The notes: generated by a model not told the origin, from the sequence alone. DNA of 64,000 nt from Pseudomonas sp. ERMR1:02 (GCF_002277815.1 NZ_NKJI01000025.1:1-64000); one strand, 5' to 3'; shown: positions 46,387 to 56,211, numbered from the stretch's first letter. A program made the numbers and translations.

Positions 46387-46528
46387 ATCAGGCACGAGAG
46401 GTGTAACCACACCACAGTGAGTGTTCCGTCTTAACGCCGATCTCGACCCTGCCACAACAATAATTCACAAACTAGCAGGAGCAGTGCTCGGGTCCCTGGA
46501 CTCGGTGCTAAAGCTCTGGAGCATCCCC

Positions 46529-47636
46529 ATGAAACCAACTCGTTACATGCAAATTGCACTGGTCTCGCTGTTCAGTTTCGGTCTGGTCTGCGCCGAGGCT
46601 GATGAAGCTGGCAAGCACAGTGTTCATATTTACAACTGGTATGACTACATTGCCCGAACACGATGAAAGACTTCGAGAAAGAAGCGGGCATCAGCGCTGT
46701 GTACGATGTGTTCGACAATAGCGACGTCATGCAAAGCAAACTGATGGCCGGCCGCAGCGGCTATGACGTAGTGGTAGCTAGTGGCGACCTGCTTCCGAAC
46801 CTGATCAAAGCGGGTGTGCTAAAAAAACTGGATCGCACCAAGTTACCCAACTGGTCCCACCTCGATCCCGACATCCTCGCCAAGTTGCAGAGCAACGATC
46901 CCGCAAACAGCTATGCGGCCCTTATCTATGGGGTACCACTGGCATCGGCTATGACGCGGACAAGGTTAAATCGATACTTGGCCCAGATGCGCCAGTTAAT
47001 TCTTGGGATCTGATTTTCAAAGAAGAAAATTTGGCCAAACTTAGTCAATGCGGTGTGGCCATGCTGGACGCTCCTAGCGAGGTTATTCCCATCGCGTTGC
47101 ACTACCTTGGACTGCCATACAACAGCCAGAACCCGGACGATTACAAAAAAGCCCAAGAACTACTGCTGAAACTGCGTCCCCATATCGTCTACTTCGATTC
47201 TTCCAAGTTCATCTCTGATCTAGCCAATGGCAACATCTGCGTCGTGCTGGGCTGGGCGGGTGGTGTCGCCGATGCGCAAAAAGCCTCCGAGCTGGCTGGC
47301 AACCATCGCAACCTTGTCTACAGCATTCCACGTGAAGGTGCCCCGGTATGGGTGGAGAGTCTGGTACAGCTCAACGATGCGCCGAACCCGGAGCAAGGGT
47401 TAGCCTTCATCAACTATATGCTGCGCCCCGAAGTCATCGCTGAGTCATCCAACTACCTGAGCTATCCGAACGCCAACAAGGATGCCACCGCGCTTGTCGA
47501 GAAGAAAATCCGCGACAACCCAGGGGTGTATCCGTCCAAGCAAGTCTTGGACACGCTATTTCCGCTAGAACCACTCCCGCTGAAGATGGAGCGCGTGCGA
47601 ACCCGTGCGTGGAACACGGTCAAGACCGGCGCTTGA
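46529..47636 (+). pseudogene. Polyamine-type ABC substrate-binding protein (PotF/SpuD-like), two frame breaks
   Basis: About 369 aa if repaired. A signal peptide (MKPTRYMQIALVSLFSFGLVC, A) is followed by HSVHIYNWYDYIAPNTMKDFEKE, the PotF/SpuD N-terminus after restoring CCCC near 46661. A second repair (GGGG to GGGGG near 46932) gives IYGGTTGIGYDADKV. The remainder to WNTVKTGA is continuous. It binds spermidine/putrescine-type or other cationic amines in the periplasm. GGAG precedes ATG 46529. It lies between the nitrilase and the aminopeptidase genes, so its ligand may be an amine or amide conjugate they process. Confidence 0.82.
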
Positions 47637-47705
47637 AAGGCGGACTTGGCTCTGCTGATCGTTAGCCAAGCCTCGTCATTAAACCAATCCAACAAGAGAG
47701 AAATC

Positions 47706-48838
47706 ATGAAAGAGACGATGAAACCACGCGCCCGCGACCTGGACATTCAGTTCGGCCAACTGCAACCCGGCCCCTTAAATGCCATCACCGATGTGCCGGG
47801 CGTACGGGTTGGCCACAGCAATGTGCGAGGGCGCACCCCCCACGGCCGCGACATCCTGACCGGTGTCACGGTCATCGAACCGCGTGCCAGTTCGACCAGC
47901 CAGCAACCGTGTTTTGCCGGCGTCCATGTGTTGAACGGCAACGGCGACGCCACCGGTCTGGAATGGATTCGCGAAGCAGGTCTTTTGACCAGTCCCATCG
48001 CCTTCACCAACACTCACAGCTTGGGCGTGGTGCGCGATGCGCTGGTTGTGCTGGACCGTGAACAACAGCCGGATGATGGCCGTCTCTACTGGAACATGCC
48101 GGTGGTGTTGGAGACCTATGACGGCCTGCTCAGCGACATCAACGGTTTCCATGTGAAACCCGAGCATGTGGCCGAAGCCCTGAGAAATGCGGTGGGCGGG
48201 CCCGTGATCGAAGGCACGGTCGGTGGCGGCAGCGGCATGATCTGCCACGAATTCAAGGGGGCATCGGCACCGCTTCGCGGCGTCTGAGCAGCACTCAGGG
48301 CGGCTGGACCGTTGGCGCCATCGTCCAGGCCAATCACGGCATCCGTAACGAACTGCGCGTCGACGGCTACCCGGTCGGACGCTACATGGAACAGGCCGAC
48401 TCGCCGTTCCTCAAGGCTTCGCTGCCGCACCCGGGCATGGGTTCGATAGTCGTTTGCCTGGCCACCGACGCGCCGTTGTTGCCGCACCAATGTACGCGCC
48501 TGGCGCAACGTGCCAGCCTCGGCCTCGCCCGCACCGGTGGTGGTAATGAAGACCATAGCGGTGACATCTTCATCGCCTTTGCTACCGGTAATCATGTGCC
48601 GCCGGCCGCTTATGAGAGTAAGCGCGCGCCGACCACCGACAACCTGAGCATGGTCAACAACGACCACATCAGCGAGTTGTTCCTGGCAGCCACCGAAGCG
48701 GTGGAAGAAGCCATCATCAATGCCTTGTTAGCCGCTGACACCGCCGAAGGCAACGGGCATGCCGTGCCGGGACTGGATTGTGAGACGCTGCTCAAAGCGT
48801 TGCATCAGGCCGGCTGGCCGGGAGCGGCGAATGGTTAA
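47706..48838 (+). pseudogene. P1-family (DmpA/BapA) beta-aminopeptidase, one frame break
   Basis: About 377 aa if repaired. It has LNAITDVPGVRVGHSN, SLGVVRDALVV and EGTVGGGSGMICHEFKGG, then after repair GIGTASRRL, VGAIVQANHGIRNEL and HPGMGSIVVCLATDAPLLP. The G-S pair in PGMGSIVV is the self-cleavage site, with Ser as the N-terminal nucleophile. The frame breaks near 48259 in a G run (GGGGG should be GGGGGG). The family removes N-terminal beta-amino acids or D-residues from short peptides and amides. Artefactual break likely. Confidence 0.82.
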
Positions 48839-49283
48839 CTGACCTAGCGATATTGAGGTGGTGTGCTTGTTCCGCATTCATTCCACCTCGAACATATTGA
48901 TTGCATCTTCAGGTTCCAGGGAAGACATCGCAACCTCAGGCTCACGCGACGTTTAAGTGAGAGCTGTCAGTCTTGGATAGACCTAAAATGCAGGCGTCCT
49001 ACTGCGGCGATGCTGACTGGTAATGACCTGAATTGTGAATGTAAATTAAGAAATACCACTTACCTCCGCGGGCCAAATGATCATCGTCGACGACTCCCCA
49101 GCACGGCGTATCAACAGCGGGCAAACATCCTCTTTGGTGTCTGCAACTCATGCATAGAACAGCGCATGCCGAAATCATCGACGTTGATGTCGACAGTTTT
49201 GAATGACTGCTCCTGGCCGATTTCTGCCGGTGCCCACCGGCAGCTTCACGCCCTACTGGTCGACAAAACTCTATTCCCGTTTT
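48839..49283. other. Intergenic region, no intact gene seen
   Basis: A 445-bp stretch after the peptidase gene. No frame shows a recognisable protein. Together with the next two remnants it seems to be degraded sequence from a lost regulator/transporter pair. Confidence 0.4.
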
Positions 49284-49520
49284 TCACACTGACAACAACA
49301 GTTTTGAAAAATCACAACAGGCAACCGCCAGTTCTGCGACGTTCTGGTTCAGGCCGAACTGTCGATCTGTGCGGTGCAGTGCGGTGTAGCGGATCCGCGG
49401 CAATCCGGGTGTGGTGACCAATGCCCGCAACGCACCACGCTCGATCAAATGCGACAGACACGCCTTAGGCAGATAACTCACGCCGACGCCGGACAACGTC
49501 AACCCGACCTGCACCAACAA
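49284..49520 (-). pseudogene. C-terminal remnant of a LysR-family regulator
   Basis: The frame VGLTLSGVGVSYLPKACLSHLIERGALRALVTTPGLPRIRYTALHR matches the last third of LysR effector domains (VxxGxGxxxLP..., then the closing beta strand). The HTH and first effector subdomain are absent in all frames; the right end runs into a symporter remnant near 49535. A real deletion remnant. Confidence 0.6.
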
Positions 49521-49537
49521 ATTGTGGTGATCAAGCT

Positions 49538-49789
49538 TTGCTCGTAATCACCATGGTTCTGACTTCAAAGGGGGCTGCGGGCGTACCGGGATTCATGTTC
49601 GTGATTCTTTCGGCCACCCTGGCGAGTGCCGGGCTGCCACTGGAGGGCATCGCTTTTATTGCCGGCGTCTATCGGTTGATGGAGATGCCAACCACTGCCC
49701 TGAACGTACTAGGCAATGCCCTGGCACCTTTGGTCATCACCAAATGGGAGGGCCGCACCGCGCATTGTTTGAAGGCTACACCTGCCTGA
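49538..49789 (+). pseudogene. C-terminal remnant of a dicarboxylate/amino acid:cation symporter
   Basis: The 83-aa frame VLTSKGAAGVPGFMFVILSATLASAGLPLEGIAFIAGVYRLMEMPTTALNVLGNALAPLVITKWEG is the last helices of a GltP/DctA-family (DAACS) carrier. The first 80 percent of the gene is missing. It is not a copy of the neighbouring dctA: the corresponding segment there reads GAASVTGGAFITLAATL. It ends in its own terminator. Confidence 0.7.
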
Positions 49790-49808
49790 ACGATAGTTGG
49801 CAGAAGTG

Positions 49809-49838
49809 AAGGCCCCTCTTGAAAAGGGGCCTTTTTTT
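49809..49838 (+). terminator. Rho-independent terminator
   Basis: Stem AAGGCCCCT / AGGGGCCTT with a short loop and a seven-T run at 49832-49838. It belongs to the truncated symporter gene. Confidence 0.85.
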
Positions 49839-50039
49839 CAAGTCAGTATCACTTGGCTGAATGAAACTGCCGAAATCTGGACATTGCACCCGATAGCGTG
49901 TGACGCCAGAACCTAGTGATTATCGATAGAAGCGAGTCACAGTTACTTCGCGAAGTCCAGGTGTAAAACTGCAAGGAACGCTCGCAGCCCTCCGGCTTAC
50001 CGTGCGTGGCAGTAAGCCGAAGGGCCGAAAGCGTAACTG

Positions 50040-51338
50040 CTAACCCAGCTCGCGCTTGAGCTGCTCCCTGTCTAGCGCACCATCCCAGCGTGCGACGAAC
50101 AGCGTAGCTACGCCATTGCCAATCACGTTGATCAGCGCACCGCCTTCGGAAATGAAGCGGTAAACACCTAAGACCAACACAAGGCCTGCGGCGGGTATTA
50201 CATCTATGGACCCCAACGTCGCAGCCAGAGTTATGAATGCCCCTCCAGTCACACTCGCTGCTCCTTTGGAAGTCAGCAGAAGGATGAACAGCAACGTTAC
50301 CTGGTGATAAAGAGACACGTCGATATCCAGCGCCTGGGCGATGAAAATCGCCAGCACCGTCATGTTGATGCAGCTACCGTCGAGGTTGAAGCAGTAACCC
50401 GAGGGTACCACCAGGCCCACAGTGGATTTTTCACATCCGAGCTTTTCCAGCTTGTCCATCAGACGGGGAAGCGCGGACTCAGATGATGAAGTACCCAGCA
50501 CCAGAACCAGCTCCTCACGGATGTACTTGAGAAACTTCCACAGGCTGAAACCGGCCAGTCGAGCCACAAGGTTCAACACCACGAAGACAAAAACCAGCCC
50601 CGTGATGTAGTAGCAGACCAGTAGGTTTGCATAGGCACCCAGTGACTGGACCCCATATTTGCCTACCGTAAATGCCATGCCGCCAAACGCACCCAGTGGC
50701 GCGAGGTACATCACGATTTTCAGCATGCGAAAGAACGCTTTGGCCACCAGATCAATGGTGTTCAAAAGTGGCTTTCCTACCTCCCCCAACAGCTGCAAAC
50801 CGAAGGCAAACAGCACGGAGATGAAGAGGACCTGCAAGATGTCCCCGTCGGTAAAAGCACCGAACACTGTGCTCGGAATGATATGGGTCAGAAAGCCTAC
50901 AACGCTTTGGTCATGTGCCGCCTTCGCATACCCGGCAATAGCGGAAGAGTCCAGGGTAGCTGGATCGATATGCATCCCCACGCCAGGCTTAAGCAGGTTC
51001 ACACCGATCAATCCGATCACCAGCGCGATGGTGGTAAGCACTTCGAAGTACACCAGCGACTTGAACCCGATTCGTCCAATGCGCTTGAGATCACGCATGC
51101 TGGCAATACCGCTTACAACGGTGCAGAAAATGATCGGGGCGATGAGCATCTTGATGAGCTTGATGAACGTATCGCCCAGAGGCTTCATCTGCTCACCAAG
51201 CCCGGGGCTGAAATGCCCCAGGACTATCCCTAACAGGATGGCCGCCAACACCTGGACATACAGGTGCTGATAGAAGGGCTTACTGCGAGGCACAATCACG
51301 TCGGGCGTTGCGTTCGAAGAGCTAATTGTTTTTGTCAT
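50040..51338 (-). CDS. dctA: C4-dicarboxylate transporter DctA family
   Basis: A 432-aa DAACS-family Na+ or H+:dicarboxylate symporter. Family landmarks: PLGDTFIKLIKMLIAPIIFCTVVSGIA, the re-entrant loop serine motif LGTSSSESALPRLMDKLEKLG, VVPSGYCFNLDGSCINMTVLAIFIAQA and LLLTSKGAASVTGGAFI. It is the last gene of an operon with a hydroxyacid dehydrogenase, VOC protein, HMG-CoA lyase and CoA-transferase, 37 nt after the dehydrogenase. It probably imports the dicarboxylic substrate of that operon and may be a paralogue of the housekeeping DctA. Confidence 0.88.
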   Translation of the reverse strand: MTKTISSSNATPDVIVPRSKPFYQHLYVQVLAAILLGIVLGHFSPGLGEQMKPLGDTFIKLIKMLIAPIIFCTVVSGIASMRDLKRIGRIGFKSLVYFEVLTTIALVIGLIGVNLLKPGVGMHIDPATLDSSAIAGYAKAAHDQSVVGFLTHIIPSTVFGAFTDGDILQVLFISVLFAFGLQLLGEVGKPLLNTIDLVAKAFFRMLKIVMYLAPLGAFGGMAFTVGKYGVQSLGAYANLLVCYYITGLVFVFVVLNLVARLAGFSLWKFLKYIREELVLVLGTSSSESALPRLMDKLEKLGCEKSTVGLVVPSGYCFNLDGSCINMTVLAIFIAQALDIDVSLYHQVTLLFILLLTSKGAASVTGGAFITLAATLGSIDVIPAAGLVLVLGVYRFISEGGALINVIGNGVATLFVARWDGALDREQLKRELG

Positions 51339-51375
51339 GGCTCCACCTATGGATTTTTATGAGGTCGACTATGTT

Positions 51376-52317
51376 TCAGGTCACCACGTTGATCGGTGTA
51401 CCCGCTGCGAACGCCGCAATGTTTGCCGCCAGTACGCTTTTCAGCCTTGCCACGCTGCTCTGGCTCGCCCAGGCCACATGAGGAGTGACGATCAGGTTGG
51501 GATGCTCGCTGTGAAGCAGCGGATGGTCGGCGCGAGGAGGTTCTGCGTAGAGCACATCCAGCGCAGCGCCACCCAATTGGCCGTTAGCGAGACCTGCCAG
51601 CACCGCGTTTTCGTCGACCAGAGGACCGCGAGCGGTGTTAATCAGTAATGCACCGGGTTTCATTCGAGAAACTTCAGTAGAGCCAATCAGGTAACGCGTC
51701 TGAGGCGTCAGAGGGCAATGAAGGGTCAGCGCGTCAGCGTTAGCGAGTACCTGATCAAACGCCGTATACCCTTCGCGAACCCGCTGAGCGCCGCGATGCT
51801 CCGCAAACAGCACATTGATCTCCAGCGCCCGTGCCAGACGTGCGACACGACTGCCGATATCACCCCGACCTACGATTCCCAATGTTGAACCTTGTAGATC
51901 CTGGATCGGTGCACCGTGGACGCAGAAGTGGGACGAGGTTGGCCAGTCCGTCGCAGAGGCGGCTTGATAGGCACGCAAATGACGACGCAAGGCGAAAAGC
52001 GATCCAATGACCGACTCCGCCACACTGACAGCGCTGTACGCCGGAACATTGCAAACCGTGATGCCTTGATCGCGGCATGCGGCGATGTCCACACAGTCGT
52101 AACCGGTAGCTGCCACACAGATGAGTTTAAGACGCGGCAGTTGCTCCAACGCAGAGCGATCAATCCGGACCTTGTTTGTGATCGCCACGTCAGCGTCAAA
52201 CAGCGCTTCTGTCACTTGTTCAAGGGAAGTCTTTTCGCGTTCAGTCCAGCGAGTGGCTTCAGGCGGACACGTCATTGGAGACGGCAGACTGGCGCCGTCG
52301 AGGAAAACAATGTTCAT
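51376..52317 (-). CDS. D-isomer-specific 2-hydroxyacid dehydrogenase
   Basis: A 313-aa enzyme of the glycerate/glyoxylate dehydrogenase group. NAD loop LGIVGRGDIGSRVARLARA; catalytic Arg in INTARGPLVD, Glu in DVLYAEPPRADH and His in VTPHVAWASQSS. It starts 14 nt after the VOC gene stop. In the operon it may reduce or oxidise a 2-keto/2-hydroxy acid linked to the lyase products or the growth substrate. A precise substrate cannot be assigned. Confidence 0.87.
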   Translation of the reverse strand: MNIVFLDGASLPSPMTCPPEATRWTEREKTSLEQVTEALFDADVAITNKVRIDRSALEQLPRLKLICVAATGYDCVDIAACRDQGITVCNVPAYSAVSVAESVIGSLFALRRHLRAYQAASATDWPTSSHFCVHGAPIQDLQGSTLGIVGRGDIGSRVARLARALEINVLFAEHRGAQRVREGYTAFDQVLANADALTLHCPLTPQTRYLIGSTEVSRMKPGALLINTARGPLVDENAVLAGLANGQLGGAALDVLYAEPPRADHPLLHSEHPNLIVTPHVAWASQSSVARLKSVLAANIAAFAAGTPINVVT

Positions 52318-52331
52318 GGCGAATGCTCTCT

Positions 52332-52724
52332 TCAGCGTGGGGAAGTATCAAGTGGCTCGCAGATTTCGATCAGATTCAGGTCTGGGTCACGCACATAGAC
52401 AGAGCGGATGGGGCCTATGGCACCGGTTCGCTGTACGGGCCCCTCTAGAACCGGCCATTGTTCGCTCTCCAAATGGGCAACCACAGCATCCAGCCCTCTG
52501 CTGGCGATGAAGCAAAGGTCGAGAGCGTCTGATACCGGTAGATGCGCCTTGGGCTCGAACTCGTGGCCACGCACGTGAATGTTGATCTTCTGGTTGCCGA
52601 AGCAGAACGCCAACCGGCCATTGCCGAAGGTTTCCAGGCGCATGCCCATGACTCGGACGTAGAAATCCTTGCACGCCTCAAGGTCAATGGTGGTGAGCAC
52701 TAGATGGTCGATATGATCGATCAT
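52332..52724 (-). CDS. VOC-superfamily (glyoxalase/dioxygenase-like) protein
   Basis: A 130-aa single-module vicinal-oxygen-chelate protein: IDHIDHLVLTTIDLEACKDFYVRVMGM, HVRGHEFEPKAHLP and YVRDPDLNLIEICEP contain the usual His/Glu metal ligands. ATG 52724 overlaps the lyase stop by 4 nt (a GTG 9 nt earlier is possible). Small VOC proteins next to CoA lyases can be epimerases or glyoxalases; a racemase of the CoA-linked substrate would be a fitting guess. Confidence 0.83.
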   Translation of the reverse strand: MIDHIDHLVLTTIDLEACKDFYVRVMGMRLETFGNGRLAFCFGNQKINIHVRGHEFEPKAHLPVSDALDLCFIASRGLDAVVAHLESEQWPVLEGPVQRTGAIGPIRSVYVRDPDLNLIEICEPLDTSPR

Positions 52725-53685
52725 TGCCCACACCCAATCTCGGCGTTGGCCACCTGCTTACTGAGACTGTGCACATGCTCAGGGATTGGATGCAGATCCA
52801 GACGTTTGCCCGCTCTGAGTATCTGGCTTGGAGTGTCATGACCAATGAGGCCAGGAAGACGCGCCGATGCAGCGAGGACTCGATCAATGTCCATACCGGT
52901 CTGATAGCCCATCAGATCGAGCATGTGCACCAAGTCCTCCATGCACACGTTGCCGCTCGCGCCTGGCGCATAGGGGCAGCCACCAAGTCCGCCTAACGAG
53001 GCATCGAAACGATCAATGCCTGCCTGAAGCGCCGCCAGCGTATTGGCCAATGCCATGCCACGAGTATTGTGCAAGTGCAGAGTCACTTGCAGATCTGGAA
53101 AACGATCGCGGACATGCTGAGACAACGCTTGAACCTGTGACGGATAAGCCATGCCTGTGGTGTCACACAGCGTCACGCCACGTACACCGAGCGCGGCGAA
53201 ACGCTCTACCAAGCGCAACACATCGTCGGTCGGGACATCACCCTGCATAGGGCAACCAAACACCGTCGACAGCGACACATTGACTGCAACGGGACCTTGT
53301 CCGATTACACCGACGACATCTTTCAACTGTTCGAAAGATTGCTCGCGGGTCATGCGCAGATTCGAACGGTTGTGAGGCTCGCTGACTGACATCACCAGGT
53401 TGGCTTCGTCGATCCCACACCCGAGTGCACGCTCTGCGCCTCGAACGTTAGGCACCAGTACGGTGTACTCCACGCCGGGCTCACGTTTGATGCCCGCCAT
53501 CACCGCCTCCGCATCCCGCAGGGCCGGGATCGCCTTGGGCGAAGTGAACGAGGTTACTTCGATCTTGGCGTAGCCGCATTGGCTCAGCTCATTGATGAGG
53601 ACAATTTTGTCTTCAGTTTCAATGAAAGTTTTTCGTTCTGGAAGCCGTCACGGGTTGCGACTTCCTGCATGAACAAGCGTTTCAT
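52721..53685 (-). pseudogene. Hydroxymethylglutaryl-CoA lyase-like enzyme, one frame break
   Basis: About 321 aa if repaired. TIM-barrel HMGL family: EVATRDGFQNEKTF at the N-terminus (the RDGxQ catalytic motif), VSLSTVFGCPMQGDV, TLCDTTGMAYPSQV, LHLHNTRGMALANTLAAL (metal His pair) and the signature GGLGGCPYAPGASGNVCMED (catalytic Cys). The frame breaks near 53625, where AAAAAA appears as AAAAA. AGGAG lies 8 nt before ATG 53685. It cleaves HMG-CoA to acetyl-CoA and acetoacetate, or a close homologue. The break is probably artefactual. Confidence 0.85.
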
Positions 53686-53703
53686 TCAGGCTACTCCTGA
53701 TTA

Positions 53704-54894
53704 TTAGATAATGCCGCGATCGCGCCACTGCTCACGTGTCTGGGCACTGATACCCAAGCCATCAAGTACGGAGTCGGTGTGCTGCCCCAACGTCGGTGCA
53801 CGGGATCGTATTTGCCCAGGTGTTGCTGCAAGTTTGGGGACGATGCCCGGCAGGGTTACAGGCGTGCCGTCATCCAGCTCGCTGGGGAGCAGCATTCCCC
53901 GTGCCTGGTAATGGGGGTCGGAAGCAATGTCCGCGGCGTCGTAGATTTTTCCGGAGGGGATGTTTGCGTCTTTCAGCGCGGCCAGCACATCGTCGAGAGA
54001 TCGCTCTGCGGTCCATGTAGAAATAGCCGCATCGATCCTGGCAACATGGCGTACACGACCATCGTTCTGCTGTAGTTCGGGCTCATTGGCCAGATCCAGG
54101 CGGTCGATCTTCTCCATCAAGCGCTTATAGATACTGTCGCCATTGCCCGCTATCAATGCGTACTTTCCATCCTGGCAACGGTATGCGTTAGTGGGTGCAA
54201 TACCTGGCAGGCTGCTGCCCGCAGGCTCGCGCACAGTTCCGAACACCGAATGCTCCGGGATCAGGCTCTCCATCATGTTGAACACTGACTCGTAGAGCGC
54301 CACGTCGACCTGCTGACCCGCACCGTGGTTTTGCTCACGGTGACGCAACGCGAGCAGTACGCCGATCACGCCATGTAGCGCGGAGAGTGAATCACCAATC
54401 GATACGCCGACGCGTACAGGCGTTCGCCCGGGCTCACCCGACAGGTGACGTAAACCGCCCATGGCTTCTCCGATAACACCGAAGCCTGGTAGGTCTCGAT
54501 AAGGGCCAGACTGGCCGTAGCCTGACACGCGCAGCATGACCAGTCCCGGATTGATGGCACTCAACTTATCCCAACCCAACCCCCATTTTTCAAGGGTTCC
54601 AGGGCGAAAGTTTTCAATGAGGATGTCGGCATCCTTCACCAACTGCATGACCACGTCACGGGCTTCAGCCTGATGCAAATCGAGGGTGACTGATTGTTTA
54701 TTCCGCGACTGAGCGGCCCACCAAACGGATGTACCGTTGTGGAGCAAACGCCACTTACGCAGTGGATCGCCGGTAACCGGCGGTTCGATCTTTATAACTT
54801 CGGCACCGAATTCGGCAAGGATCTTCGCGGCGAATGGCCCGGCTATCAGTTGGCCCATTTCGACCACCTTAATGCCATCCAGAGGTAGGCTCAT
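53704..54894 (-). CDS. CaiB/BaiF-family CoA-transferase (SUGCT-like)
   Basis: A 396-aa class III CoA-transferase. GIKVVEMGQLIAGPFAAKILAEFGAEVIKIEPP, ENFRPGTLEKWGLGWDKL, the catalytic Asp probably in VGVSIGDSLSALHGVIG, and HGAGQQVDVALYESVF. Eukaryotic SUGCT, of this family, transfers CoA from succinyl-CoA to glutarate or 3-hydroxy-3-methylglutarate. Followed after 18 nt by an HMG-CoA-lyase-like gene, this pairing suggests activation then cleavage of a free hydroxy-dicarboxylic acid. ATG 54894 (MSLPLDG) is the family start. Confidence 0.88.
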   Translation of the reverse strand: MSLPLDGIKVVEMGQLIAGPFAAKILAEFGAEVIKIEPPVTGDPLRKWRLLHNGTSVWWAAQSRNKQSVTLDLHQAEARDVVMQLVKDADILIENFRPGTLEKWGLGWDKLSAINPGLVMLRVSGYGQSGPYRDLPGFGVIGEAMGGLRHLSGEPGRTPVRVGVSIGDSLSALHGVIGVLLALRHREQNHGAGQQVDVALYESVFNMMESLIPEHSVFGTVREPAGSSLPGIAPTNAYRCQDGKYALIAGNGDSIYKRLMEKIDRLDLANEPELQQNDGRVRHVARIDAAISTWTAERSLDDVLAALKDANIPSGKIYDAADIASDPHYQARGMLLPSELDDGTPVTLPGIVPKLAATPGQIRSRAPTLGQHTDSVLDGLGISAQTREQWRDRGII

Positions 54895-54978
54895 GACGGT
54901 TTCCGTTCTTGTTGGAGGTGTTGGCCGGATCATCTCCCTAAAACATCGTCGTGAGAATTTCAAAGATTTCCACTATCC

Positions 54979-54993
54979 TTTCCAAAATGGAAA
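54979..54993. promoter_or_regulatory. Palindrome near the LysR start
   Basis: TTTCCAAAATGGAAA is a perfect 6-bp inverted repeat around AAA, in the gap between the divergent CoA-transferase and LysR genes. It is a candidate LysR autoregulatory site. If the LysR protein starts at 54987 the site would overlap its first codon. Confidence 0.45.
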
Positions 54994-55007
54994 CGGAGCG
55001 GATGACG

Positions 55008-55907
55008 ATGCTAAATTTACTTCAGCTTGATTTGGTGTCACTGCGCCTGCTGGTTCTCACTGCCGATTGTGAAAACTTGACCAGAGCTGCAGATAGCGCG
55101 CACATGACAGTTTCCGCAGCCAGCAAACGCTTGGCAGAACTTGAGAGGGTGACGGACTGCACTTTATTCATCCGAGTGCCGAGAGGGCTGCAATTGACGC
55201 CCGCTGGTCGAGGCCTGGCAGAGCATGCACGAAACATTCTGGAAGGTGCTCAGCGAATGGCCCATGACGCCAGTGACTACGCCAATGGTGTCAGGGGACA
55301 TGTAAGACTATTCGCCAACACTTCCGCCGTGATTCAGTTTCTACCTAAAGATCTGACAACGTTTCTCGCATCCAACCCACACGTGCGCATTGGTCTGGAA
55401 GAAGCCCTCAGCGATATGACGATTCAGGCAGTGGAAGATGGGCGCGCCGAAATCGGTATTTTCGCCGATAACATTCCTGCGCTCAGGCTAGAGACACGCC
55501 CTTATAGACGAGACAAGCTGGTTGTCCTCGCGCCACAGGACCATGTGCTTGCGCAGCGTGAAAACGTGACGCTGGCTGAGACGTTGGATTTTGACTACGT
55601 TGCGCTGAACCAGGGCAGCTCCCTACTTCGCCGCATCAATGATGCAGCAGCGACTACCGGAAAACTATTAAAGGTCCGCATCCAGGTAAGCAGTTTTGAC
55701 GGTATCTGCCGCATGATCGACGCAGGGCTCGGGATCGGAATACTACCTCTCGGAGCGGTCCATCCCGAGCTGCTCGTATCGAAGCTTCGCGCAATACCCA
55801 TCGAAGGCGACTGGGCGTCACGTACGCTTTATGTCGGAGTCTCTGACGCCGCGCGTCTTTCACCGGAAGCAGCAAATTTGTATAGCTTTTTGAGTGGACT
55901 TGAGTAA
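55008..55907 (+). CDS. LysR-family transcriptional regulator
   Basis: About 299 aa from ATG 55008 (MLNLLQLDLVSLRLLVLTADC), which has GGAG at a 9-nt spacing; starts at 54951, 54987 and 55002 are in the same frame. HTH ENLTRAADSAHMTVSAASKRLAELE; effector domain GHVRLFANTSAVIQFLPKDL onward. It is divergent from the CoA-transferase/lyase/DctA operon by about 110 bp and is its probable regulator. Confidence 0.87.
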   Translation: MLNLLQLDLVSLRLLVLTADCENLTRAADSAHMTVSAASKRLAELERVTDCTLFIRVPRGLQLTPAGRGLAEHARNILEGAQRMAHDASDYANGVRGHVRLFANTSAVIQFLPKDLTTFLASNPHVRIGLEEALSDMTIQAVEDGRAEIGIFADNIPALRLETRPYRRDKLVVLAPQDHVLAQRENVTLAETLDFDYVALNQGSSLLRRINDAAATTGKLLKVRIQVSSFDGICRMIDAGLGIGILPLGAVHPELLVSKLRAIPIEGDWASRTLYVGVSDAARLSPEAANLYSFLSGLE

Positions 55908-56211
55908 CCCACGCTCCTTGCCCCTAACACCCCATGCACGCAGGACCTCGGCAAGACCCTTTGTTTAGCCCGTAATCATTGGCGCTCGCTGCAATCGAAT
56001 GCCTACAAGTGCTCACAAGCGCGTGAGAGAGTCACGCAAAAGTCACGCACGCTTTTTCCCTCCCGGCGTCCTGCCGACCGAACACACCTCTTTCCACCTG
56101 TAACTTTTTCGTTGGCCGTGGTTTGACCAACTCCGCATTCTTAACGGCAACGAGGAGGCTAGCTAGCGGTCGCTTGAGCATCAAGCTGAAGCGACCGACC
56201 GACCGACGGTT
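55908..56211. other. Intergenic region with a repeat shared with 57.0 kb
   Basis: No gene seen. The segment around 56060-56094 (CGGCGTCCTGCCGACCGAAC core) recurs with a few changes at about 56999-57034 (CGGCGTTCTGCCGACCGAAC). The two copies flank the SYLF lipoprotein gene as a direct repeat. The second copy abuts a phage lysis-gene remnant, so this may be a recombination or insertion footprint. Confidence 0.5.
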
